Positions 24,956 through 31,902 of a DNA stretch of 64,000 nt are shown piece after piece. The DNA lies in NCBI RefSeq assembly GCF_002150765.1, contig NZ_MUYM01000043.1, forward strand, positions 111,305 through 175,304, read 5' to 3'. The notes beneath the pieces were generated by a model. That model saw only the letters and a list, made by a program, of their open reading frames with translations, did not search any database and was not told the DNA's origin. Positions within the stretch are counted from its first letter, which is position 1. Every line of letters starts with the position of its first letter. This stretch comes from Lentzea kentuckyensis. Its GTDB lineage: Bacteria > Actinomycetota > Actinomycetes > Mycobacteriales > Pseudonocardiaceae. Position numbers and translations under genes: made by a program.

Positions 24956-24974
24956 ATTCGTTATGGTTGAACGC

Positions 24975-25003
24975 TTGACGGGACCGATGTGAGCGTTCAC
25001 TCT
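24975..25003 (+). promoter_or_regulatory. Predicted promoter of the sugar ABC operon
   Basis: TTGACG (24975-24980), with weak -10 candidates CACTCT or ACTCTT at about 24998-25004. The operator at 24988-25001 sits in the spacer. Confidence 0.4.
24988..25001. promoter_or_regulatory. LacI-type operator, site 7 (sugar importer)
   Basis: TGTGAGCGTTCACT, one mismatch to the consensus and almost identical to the site at 14665-14678. It lies 71 nt before the binding-protein start. Confidence 0.7.
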
Positions 25004-25071
25004 TGTCCACCTGACAGCCGCGGACTCGCGGCAAAGCTCCGCGACACCGTAGTCACCTCGGAGGAACCCCT

Positions 25072-26037
25072 GTGCTGAAGAAGATCACGACAGCCGCCAG
25101 CGTGATCGCGCTGTTCGCGCTGACAGCTTGTGGCTCTGGCTCGGGCGGTGGCACCGCCGCGTCCGGCGACACCATCACCATGGGCTTTGCCCAGGTGGGC
25201 GCCGAGAGCGGCTGGCGCACCGCGAACACCAAGTCGGTCCAGGACGAGGCGAAGGCCGCCGGGATCGACCTGAAGTTCTCCGATGCTCAGCAGAAGCAGG
25301 AGAACCAGATCAAGGCGATCCGCTCGTACATCCAGCAGAAGGTCAGCGTCATCGCGTTCAGCCCGGTCGTCGAGACCGGGTGGGACACCGTGCTGCTGGA
25401 GGCCAAGCGCGCCAACATCCCGGTGATCCTCACCGACCGCGCGATCGACTCGGACGACAAGACGCTCTACAAGACGTTCCTCGGCTCGGACTTCGTCGAG
25501 GAGGGCCGCAAGGCCGGCGACTGGATGGTCGCCAACGCCACCGGCCCGACGAACGTCGTGGAGCTGCAGGGCACCACCGGTGCCGCACCGGCGATCGACC
25601 GCAAGAAGGGCTTCGAGGAGAAGATCGCGTCCAAGCCGGACATCAAGATCGTCGCCTCGCAGACCGGTGACTTCACCCGGTCCGGCGGCAAGCAGGTCAT
25701 GGAGGCCTTCCTCAAGTCCCAGCCGAAGATCGACGTCGTCTACGCGCACAACGACGACATGGGTCTGGGCGCGATCGAGGCCATCAAGGCCGCCGGCAAG
25801 GTGCCCGGCAAGGACATCAAGATCATCACCGTCGACGCGGTGAAGGACGGCATGACGGCGCTGGCGAACGGCGAGATCAACTACATCGTCGAGTGCAACC
25901 CGTTGCTGGGCAAGCAGTTGATGGACCTCGCGAAGAAGGTCGTCAAGGGCGAGCAGGTACCGGAGCGGGTCGTGACCGAAGAGGGCGCGTTCACGCAGGA
26001 GCAGGCCAAGGCCGCTCTCCCGAACCGCCAGTACTGA
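25072..26037 (+). CDS. ytfQ: Sugar ABC importer binding lipoprotein (YtfQ-type)
   Basis: A 321-aa extracellular binding lipoprotein (lipobox LTAC, Cys about 20). The type-I fold begins 'ITMGFAQVGAESGWRTANTK', the YtfQ/galactofuranose-binding pattern, and includes 'VIAFSPVVETGWDTVLLEAK' and 'VYAHNDDMGLGAIEAIKAAG'. YtfQ binds furanose sugars; here L-arabinofuranose or arabino-oligosaccharide is likely from context. The GTG follows CGGAGG with 8-nt spacing. First gene of a four-gene importer operon divergent from GH51. Confidence 0.9.
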   Translation: MLKKITTAASVIALFALTACGSGSGGGTAASGDTITMGFAQVGAESGWRTANTKSVQDEAKAAGIDLKFSDAQQKQENQIKAIRSYIQQKVSVIAFSPVVETGWDTVLLEAKRANIPVILTDRAIDSDDKTLYKTFLGSDFVEEGRKAGDWMVANATGPTNVVELQGTTGAAPAIDRKKGFEEKIASKPDIKIVASQTGDFTRSGGKQVMEAFLKSQPKIDVVYAHNDDMGLGAIEAIKAAGKVPGKDIKIITVDAVKDGMTALANGEINYIVECNPLLGKQLMDLAKKVVKGEQVPERVVTEEGAFTQEQAKAALPNRQY

Positions 26038-26054
26038 TTCCTTCCCAACAGACT

Positions 26055-26098
26055 GCGGGGCCCGTCACTCTCTCACCTGTACCGGTGACGGGTCCCGC
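26055..26098 (+). terminator. Attenuating hairpin after the binding-protein gene
   Basis: A 14-bp stem with one G-U pair (26055-26068 with 26085-26098) and 16-nt loop between ytfQ and ytfR. It is typical of read-through or processing hairpins that leave the binding protein more abundant than the rest of the transporter. Confidence 0.55.
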
Positions 26099-26122
26099 AC
26101 CCCAGCGACGAAGGCTCCCGCC

Positions 26123-27652
26123 ATGACCGAGTCACCGCCGCCAGTCGTCGAAATGCGAGGCATCAGCCTCGCATTTCCTGGCGTGAAGGCGTTGCAGGAC
26201 GTCGACTTCCGGCTGTTCCCCGGTGAAGTGCATGCCCTGATGGGCGAGAACGGCGCCGGCAAGTCCACCCTGATCAAGACGCTGACCGGCGTGCACACCC
26301 CCGACAGCGGCTCGACGCTGCTGGCGGGAGACGCCGTCGCGTTCTCCTCTCCCGGCGAGGCGCAACAAGCCGGCATCAGCACCGTGTACCAGGAGGTCAA
26401 CCTCTGCGCGAACCTCACGGTCGCGGAGAACATCCTGCTGGGCCGCGAACCCCGCCGTTTCGGCGGCATCGACTTCCGCGCGATGCGCGCGAGGGCCGCC
26501 GAGGTGCTGGCCCGCATCGGCGTGCACATCGACCCCGCGTCCGTGCTGGAGTCGCACCCCATCGCCGTGCAGCAGCTCGTCGCGATCGCCCGCGCGATCG
26601 CCGTCGACTGCCGCGTCCTGGTGCTCGACGAACCGACGTCGAGCCTGGACGCGGGTGAGGTCGCCGAGCTCTTCCGGATCATGCGGGTGCTGCGCGACGA
26701 GGGCGTCGCGATCCTGTTCGTCTCGCACTTCCTGGACCAGGTCTACGAGATCTCCGACCGGATGACGGTGCTGCGCAACGGAGCCCTGGTCGGCGAGCAC
26801 CTGACCAAGGAGCTGGACCGGCGCGGACTGGTCTCGAAGATGATCGGCCGCGAGCTCGGCGCACTGGAGGCGATCGAGGACGCGAGCGAGCGGCACACCG
26901 TGTCCGGGCCGGTGCTCGTGCACGCGGAGGGCCTCGGCCGGCGTGGCTCCATCGCGCCGTTCGACCTGGACATCCGCGCGGGTGAGGTGGTCGGGCTGGC
27001 GGGTCTGCTCGGATCCGGCCGCACTGAGCTCGCCCGACTGATCTTCGGTGCCGACAAGGCCGACTCCGGCCGGTTGCTCGTCGACGGCACGCCGCTGCAC
27101 CTGCGCGGCCCGCGCTCGGCGATCGCGGCCGGCATCGCGTTCTGCTCGGAGGACCGCAAGGGCGAGGGGCTCGTCGCGGACCTCAGCATCCGCGACAACC
27201 TGGTGCTGGCCATGCAGGCCGCCCGCGGGTGGAGCCGCCCGGTGCCGCGCAAGGTCAAGGACAACCTGGTCGAGAAGTACCTGGCGGCTCTGGACATCCG
27301 GCCCGCGAACCCGGACGCGCTGGTGCGCACGCTCTCCGGCGGCAACCAGCAGAAGGTGTTGCTGGCCCGCTGGCTGGTGACCGAACCACGGCTGCTGATC
27401 CTGGACGAGCCGACGCGCGGCATCGACATCGGCGCGAAGGCCCAGATCCAGCAGCTCGTCACGAAGCTGGCCGCGGAAGGCACCGCGGTGCTGTTCATCT
27501 CGGCGGAACTGGAGGAGGTCGTGCGCATCGCCGACCGCATCGTCGTGCTGCGCGACCGGCACAAGATCGCCGAACTGGACGGCGGCGCGAGCATCGACGA
27601 GGTCGTCGGGCTCATCGCCGGCGACCAGGTCGCGGAGAGGACGGCGTCGTGA
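26123..27652 (+). CDS. ytfR: Sugar ABC importer ATPase, two NBDs (YtfR-type)
   Basis: A 509-aa tandem ATP-binding protein of the ribose/galactofuranose class. NBD1 has Walker A GENGAGKST (about residue 42) and 'VLVLDEPTSSLD'. NBD2 (about 260-505) has a degenerate Walker A (GLLGSGRTE) as usual for this family, signature LSGGNQQK and 'LLILDEPTRGIDIG'. It ends in a 4-nt overlap with the next permease gene. A perfect 11-bp hairpin falls in codons 10-18. Confidence 0.95.
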   Translation: MTESPPPVVEMRGISLAFPGVKALQDVDFRLFPGEVHALMGENGAGKSTLIKTLTGVHTPDSGSTLLAGDAVAFSSPGEAQQAGISTVYQEVNLCANLTVAENILLGREPRRFGGIDFRAMRARAAEVLARIGVHIDPASVLESHPIAVQQLVAIARAIAVDCRVLVLDEPTSSLDAGEVAELFRIMRVLRDEGVAILFVSHFLDQVYEISDRMTVLRNGALVGEHLTKELDRRGLVSKMIGRELGALEAIEDASERHTVSGPVLVHAEGLGRRGSIAPFDLDIRAGEVVGLAGLLGSGRTELARLIFGADKADSGRLLVDGTPLHLRGPRSAIAAGIAFCSEDRKGEGLVADLSIRDNLVLAMQAARGWSRPVPRKVKDNLVEKYLAALDIRPANPDALVRTLSGGNQQKVLLARWLVTEPRLLILDEPTRGIDIGAKAQIQQLVTKLAAEGTAVLFISAELEEVVRIADRIVVLRDRHKIAELDGGASIDEVVGLIAGDQVAERTAS

Positions 27653-28635
27653 AGAACCGCCTGCTCTGGCCGCTGATCGCGCTCGCCGCGCTGCTGGTGC
27701 TCAACCTCGTCGTCACCCCGTCGTTCTTCGCGCTGCGCATCCAGGACGGCCACCTCTACGGCGGCCTGGTCGACGTGCTCAAGAACGGCGCGCCGACCCT
27801 GCTGATCGCGCTGGGCATGACCCTGGTGATCGCCACCCGCGGCATCGACCTGTCCGTCGGCGCTGTCGCGGCCATCGCGGGCGCGGTCACGTGTGTCCAC
27901 ATCGGAGCGTCCGGGGACGCGGGCACGGCGTTCGCCGGCATGGCGATCGCGCTGGTGCTGTGCGCGTTGCTGGGCCTGTGGAACGGTTTCCTCGTCGCCG
28001 GCCTCGGCATCCAGCCCATCATCGCCACGCTGGTGCTGATGACCGCCGGTCGCGGTATCGCCATGCTGGTGACCGAGGGCCAGATCATCACCGTCAACAA
28101 CACCCCCTACCGGCAGGTCGGCGCCGGGTTCCTGATCCTCCCGATCTCCATCCTGATCGCCCTCGCGGTGCTCGGTCTGGTCGCCTTCGTCACCCGCAAG
28201 ACCGCGCTGGGCATGCTGATCGAAGCGGTCGGCGTGAACCCGGAGGCGTCCCGGCTGGCCGGCGTGCGGTCCCGGACGATCATCTGGACCGTGTACGTGT
28301 TCGCGGCGGTGTGCGCGGGCATCGCGGGCCTGATGATCAGTTCCAACGTGAGCGCCGCCGACGCCAACAACGCCGGGCTGTGGATCGAGATGGACGCGAT
28401 CCTCGCCGTGGTCATCGGCGGCACCTCGCTCGCCGGCGGCCGCTACTCCCTCACCGGCACGCTGCTGGGCGCGCTGATCATCCAGACCCTCACCACGACC
28501 GTCTACACGATCGGTGTGGCGCCCGAGGTCACGCTGGTGTTCAAGGCGGTCGTCGTCATCGCCGTGTGCCTGGTCCAGGCGCCGAAAGCCCGTGCCGCAC
28601 TCAGCTTCCGCTCCCGAAAGGTGGCAGTCTCATGA
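27649..28635 (+). CDS. ytfT: Sugar ABC importer permease (YtfT-type)
   Basis: A 328-aa inner-membrane permease of the BPD-transp-2 family with about 8-10 hydrophobic segments. It includes 'TLVIATRGIDLSVGAVAAIA' and 'AVVIGGTSLAGGRYSLTGTL', conserved in RbsC/YtfT. The GTG at 27649 overlaps the ATPase stop by 4 nt. It pairs with the next permease to form the channel. Confidence 0.93.
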   Translation: MKNRLLWPLIALAALLVLNLVVTPSFFALRIQDGHLYGGLVDVLKNGAPTLLIALGMTLVIATRGIDLSVGAVAAIAGAVTCVHIGASGDAGTAFAGMAIALVLCALLGLWNGFLVAGLGIQPIIATLVLMTAGRGIAMLVTEGQIITVNNTPYRQVGAGFLILPISILIALAVLGLVAFVTRKTALGMLIEAVGVNPEASRLAGVRSRTIIWTVYVFAAVCAGIAGLMISSNVSAADANNAGLWIEMDAILAVVIGGTSLAGGRYSLTGTLLGALIIQTLTTTVYTIGVAPEVTLVFKAVVVIAVCLVQAPKARAALSFRSRKVAVS

Positions 28636-29633
28636 CCGCTCTCACCCAGCGGGTCTCTCAGCGGGTGCCGGCGCGGTTCCTCCCGGTCCTCGCGACCGTG
28701 GTGCTGTTCGTGCTCACGTTCGGCGCCGGTTCGGCCAGCTACGACGGCTTCGCGTCCGGGCAGGTAATCGCGAACCTGTTCATCGACAACGCGTTCCTGA
28801 TCGTGCTCGCCGCGGGCATGACGTTCGTGATCCTCAGCGGCGGCATCGACCTGTCCGTCGGATCGGTCGTCGCGCTGTCCACCATGGTGACCGCGGCGGG
28901 TCTGCGCGCCGGCTGGCCGGTGCCGCTGGTGGTCGTCGCCGTGCTGGTCATCGGCAGCACCCTCGGTCTGCTGATGGGGCTGGTGATCTACAAGTTCGAC
29001 ATCCAGCCGTTCATCGTGACGCTCGCCGGCATGTTCCTCGCCCGCGGCCTGTGCTTCGTGATCAGCGTGGAGTCGGTGTCCATCAAGGACAGCACGTTCC
29101 GCGACATCGCCACCGCCGTGATCGAACTGCCCGGCGGCGTCACGATCACCTACAACGTCGTGATCGCCCTCGTGGTGGTGCTCGTCGCGCTCTACGTGCT
29201 GCACCGCACCAGGTTCGGCCGGTCGGTGTACGCGGTGGGCGGCAACGAGCAGTCGGCGCTGCTGATGGGTCTGAAGACCGCGCGGACCAAGGTCGGCGTC
29301 TACGTGATCAGCGGCTTCTGCTCGGCCCTGGCCGGGCTGCTGTTCAGCCTCTACATGCTGTCCGGCTACGGCCTGCACGCCGTCGGCATGGAGCTCGACG
29401 CGATCGCGGCGGTCGTCATCGGCGGCACGCTGCTCGCGGGCGGCGTCGGCTACGTGCTCGGCTCGCTGGCCGGCGTGCTGGTCCTCGGCACGATCCAGAC
29501 GCTGATCTCGTTCCAGGGCACGCTCAGCTCGTGGTGGACCAAGATCGTGATCGGCGCCCTTCTGCTGGTCTTCATCGCGGTGCAGCGAGGCCTCGCCCGC
29601 GGCCCGCGACGGCGGCAGACGCTGACGACCTGA
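28632..29633 (+). CDS. yjfF: Sugar ABC importer permease (YjfF-type)
   Basis: A 333-aa second permease of the same family: 'TFVILSGGIDLSVGSVVALS' and 'AVVIGGTLLAGGVGYVLGSL'. The ATG overlaps the previous stop by 4 nt. Two different permeases with one tandem ATPase is the E. coli YtfQRT-YjfF layout, known for galactofuranose, and is often associated with arabinose in actinobacteria. Confidence 0.93.
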   Translation: MTALTQRVSQRVPARFLPVLATVVLFVLTFGAGSASYDGFASGQVIANLFIDNAFLIVLAAGMTFVILSGGIDLSVGSVVALSTMVTAAGLRAGWPVPLVVVAVLVIGSTLGLLMGLVIYKFDIQPFIVTLAGMFLARGLCFVISVESVSIKDSTFRDIATAVIELPGGVTITYNVVIALVVVLVALYVLHRTRFGRSVYAVGGNEQSALLMGLKTARTKVGVYVISGFCSALAGLLFSLYMLSGYGLHAVGMELDAIAAVVIGGTLLAGGVGYVLGSLAGVLVLGTIQTLISFQGTLSSWWTKIVIGALLLVFIAVQRGLARGPRRRQTLTT

Positions 29634-29637
29634 TCTT

Positions 29638-29683
29638 CGTCGGACGAGCCGCCCGCACGGGAATGCGGGCGGCTCGTCCGACG
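29638..29683 (+). terminator. Terminator of the sugar importer operon
   Basis: A perfect 20-bp stem (29638-29657 with 29664-29683) and 6-nt loop starting 4 nt after the yjfF stop. One of the strongest hairpins in the window. Confidence 0.85.
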
Positions 29684-29695
29684 TTGATCGGTGAC

Positions 29696-30121
29696 ATGGC
29701 GGACGTGGAACTCAGCCCCACCGAGTGGGTGCAGAACCAGACGAAGAAGATCCTGGAGACCGGGACCACCGAGGGCATCAAGGTCCTCGGCAAGCCGATC
29801 GTGCTGCTGACCGTGCGCGGGGCGAAGAGCGGCAAGCTGCGCTACACCCCGGTCATGCGCGTGGAGCACGACGGCAGCTACGCGGTCGTGGCGTCCAAGG
29901 GCGGCGCGCCCGAGCACCCGACCTGGTATCACAACATCAAGGCAAACCCGGAGATCGTGCTGCAGGACGCGACCGTGACGAAGGACTACGTCGCCCGCGA
30001 GGTCGACGGCGCCGAGCGAGCCGAGTGGTGGGAACGGGCCGTCGCGGCCTACCCGTCCTACGCCGAATACCAGGAGAAGACCGACCGGCAGATCCCGGTC
30101 TTCGTGCTCGACCCGAAGTGA
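29696..30121 (+). CDS. Ddn-family F420-dependent quinone reductase/nitroreductase
   Basis: A 141-aa split-beta-barrel flavin/F420-binding protein of the deazaflavin-dependent nitroreductase (Ddn/FDOR-B) family. Visible blocks are 'PIVLLTVRGAKSGKLRYTPV', 'YAVVASKGGAPEHPTWYHNI' and 'NPEIVLQD', and the family ending 'QEKTDRQIPVFVLDP'. It probably reduces quinones with F420H2. The ATG at 29696 is the only sensible start. Confidence 0.9.
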   Translation: MADVELSPTEWVQNQTKKILETGTTEGIKVLGKPIVLLTVRGAKSGKLRYTPVMRVEHDGSYAVVASKGGAPEHPTWYHNIKANPEIVLQDATVTKDYVAREVDGAERAEWWERAVAAYPSYAEYQEKTDRQIPVFVLDPK

Positions 30122-30125
30122 CGGA

Positions 30126-30144
30126 CTGACCCCCGGCCGGTCAG
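30126..30144. terminator. Small bidirectional terminator
   Basis: A 6-bp stem CTGACC/GGTCAG with a 7-nt GC loop between convergent genes ending at 30121 and 30141. Confidence 0.45.
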
Positions 30145-30299
30145 AAGCCGCCGCGTTCGAGGACGTTGCGCGCCTCCCGCACCTCCCGGTCGCCCTCCGC
30201 CTCGGCGAGCGCGCCCGGCAGCGGGGGGCTCGTGTCCTTCTCCTCGACCCAGTCCTCCGGCTTCGGCCGTTCGGGCAGGGCCTTCCACTTGTCGTTCAT
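30141..30299 (-). CDS. Small hypothetical protein (52 aa)
   Basis: A short acidic, soluble protein, MNDKWKALPERPKPEDWVEE onward, ending 'EVREARNVLERGGF'. It has no signal or membrane segment. The sequence looks like a conserved small actinobacterial protein (Trp- and Pro-rich start, helical end) rather than antisense noise, but no function is known to me. The ATG at 30299 is chosen because the frame upstream has no conserved character; the ribosome site is weak. Confidence 0.55.
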   Translation of the reverse strand: MNDKWKALPERPKPEDWVEEKDTSPPLPGALAEAEGDREVREARNVLERGGF

Positions 30300-30397
30300 G
30301 AACTCAGTGTGCCCGCGCCGTGGTGTTGACGCCCGTGGCGAGACCCAAGTGGTCCACACTGGCCACAACATCGACTGCTGGCTGAAGAGGTGGCTTG

Positions 30398-30784
30398 ATG
30401 AAGCTGGGTGAGGTCACCCGGATCGCACTGGCCTGCGTCCGGATCTTCAACGGCGCGCTGGGGCTGTTCGCGGCCGGGAGGATGGCGAAGAGTCTCGGCG
30501 GGGAACTGGGTGACGACAAGCGGTTCGTCTACCCCGCACGCATGTTCGGCATCCGCACGCTCGTTCTCGGCGTGGATCTGCTGACGCTGAAGGCCGATGA
30601 CGCGTCGGCTCCGCGCGTCCTGCGGCAGGCCGTGCTCATTCACGCCACCGACACGGCCGCCGCGATGTACGCCGCCAGGCGTGGCGAGCTGACCGGCAGG
30701 GCCGCGAAGCTCACCACGATCATCTCGGCGGTCAACACCGGGCTCGCCGTCGTGTCGCTCGTCGCGTCGAAAAAGGACGACTGA
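30398..30784 (+). CDS. Small membrane-associated hypothetical protein
   Basis: A 128-aa protein with three or four moderately hydrophobic helices ('IALACVRIFNGALGLFAAG', 'LVLGVDLLTL', 'IISAVNTGLAVVSLVA'). It resembles the unnamed actinobacterial proteins often annotated as hypothetical or DUF4267-like; that family link is a guess. The ATG at 30398 has GAGG 8 nt upstream. Confidence 0.65.
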   Translation: MKLGEVTRIALACVRIFNGALGLFAAGRMAKSLGGELGDDKRFVYPARMFGIRTLVLGVDLLTLKADDASAPRVLRQAVLIHATDTAAAMYAARRGELTGRAAKLTTIISAVNTGLAVVSLVASKKDD

Positions 30785-30960
30785 CTCGTCCTTGCGTCCT
30801 CGCGGTCCCAAATGGACCGTCCACGTTGCTCCGAACGGGCATTTCAGGCACGGTCGACGCGACGTAGGGTGACTTGATCACGTGGTCCTGCCAGCAAAGT
30901 CGTTGGGAACACAGGAAAACCGTCTCCACGTGTGACTCGCCGCGAGGAGATGTGTTCCGG

Positions 30961-31335
30961 ATGGACATCGAAACCGCATTAAAGGAAGCAATGACCGTCG
31001 CCGGCGCGGTGGGGGCAGCGCTCGTCGACTACGACAGCGGGATGTCGCTCGGCTCGATCGGTGGCGGTGACTGGCTGAACCTGGAGGTGGCCGCGGCCGG
31101 CAACACCGAGGTCGTGCGGTCCAAGCAGCGGGTGATCTCGGCGCTCAAGCTGAACGACGAGATCGAGGACATCCTGATCACCCTGCACCGCCAGTACCAC
31201 CTCATCCGCCTGCTCAAGCCCACCAAGCGGGGCGACTCGATGCTGTTCCTCTACCTCGTGCTGGACCGGGAGCGGGCGAACCTCGCGCTGGCGCGGCACC
31301 ACCTCAAGGCCATCGAAGCCGACCTGACGGTGTGA
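30961..31335 (+). CDS. Roadblock/LC7-like protein A
   Basis: A 124-aa Roadblock/LC7-fold protein ('ALKEAMTVAGAVGAALVDYD', 'ISALKLNDEIEDILITLHRQ'). Such proteins usually act with MglA-like small GTPases in actinobacterial conservons. The ATG at 30961 lies about 10 nt after GAGGAG. It overlaps the next Roadblock gene by 4 nt. No GTPase, DUF742 or sensor kinase gene is adjacent. Confidence 0.8.
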   Translation: MDIETALKEAMTVAGAVGAALVDYDSGMSLGSIGGGDWLNLEVAAAGNTEVVRSKQRVISALKLNDEIEDILITLHRQYHLIRLLKPTKRGDSMLFLYLVLDRERANLALARHHLKAIEADLTV

Positions 31336-31817
31336 CCGGGATGTCCACCCAGCCGGCGTCGACGCCCGACGTGCTCCCCATGCGCAGACGTGGATCGACG
31401 CAGGACGCCGCGGCGACGGTCTCGCGGCCGGAGGCGGGCGCCAACGCGCGACTCATGACCGAGGCGCTCCGGGAGATCCAGGACAGCATCGACTCGATCG
31501 CGATCAACGGGGTCTTGGTCGCGACGCGGGACGGCCTGGTGCTGTGCAGCGCCACGCGGGCCGTCCAGGACGACGGCGTCGCCGCGATGGCCGCGGCCGC
31601 CGCGGGGCTCGCGACCCAGTTCACCACCCAGGCCGGGGTCGGCAGCCCGAAAGCGGTGTTCTTCGAGGGCGACTCCGGTCAGGTCGGCGTCTTCGGGGTC
31701 GACGCCGACACGCTGCTGGTGGTGCTCGGCGAGCGCGACACCACCATGGGCATGTTCAACGTCGTGGCCAAGCAGGCACTGACCCTGTTGCAACAGGCGG
31801 TCGCTGCTCGCCGCTGA
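31332..31817 (+). CDS. Roadblock/LC7-like protein B
   Basis: A 161-aa second Roadblock domain (about residues 45-155: 'SIDSIAINGVLVATRDGLVL', 'GVFGVDADTLLVVLGERDTT') with an N-terminal disordered tail. The GTG start overlaps the previous stop (GTGA); an in-frame ATG at 31341 is the alternative. It probably heterodimerises with protein A. About 85 nt later a large SARP-type regulator begins in the same direction. Confidence 0.82.
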   Translation: MTGMSTQPASTPDVLPMRRRGSTQDAAATVSRPEAGANARLMTEALREIQDSIDSIAINGVLVATRDGLVLCSATRAVQDDGVAAMAAAAAGLATQFTTQAGVGSPKAVFFEGDSGQVGVFGVDADTLLVVLGERDTTMGMFNVVAKQALTLLQQAVAARR

Positions 31818-31902
31818 ACTGGCGTTACCCACCGGAGGTATTCCACCCCGTCCCTCCCGTCTCCGTGTCATAGGCTCGTGGTTGCCGTGGACGGGAGGTG
31901 CG

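Noticed and set aside
30878..30935. CACGTG-containing inverted repeat upstream of the Roadblock genes
   Set aside because: The arms match only for six to eight bases with an extra base in one arm and a long spacer; too weak to call an operator.
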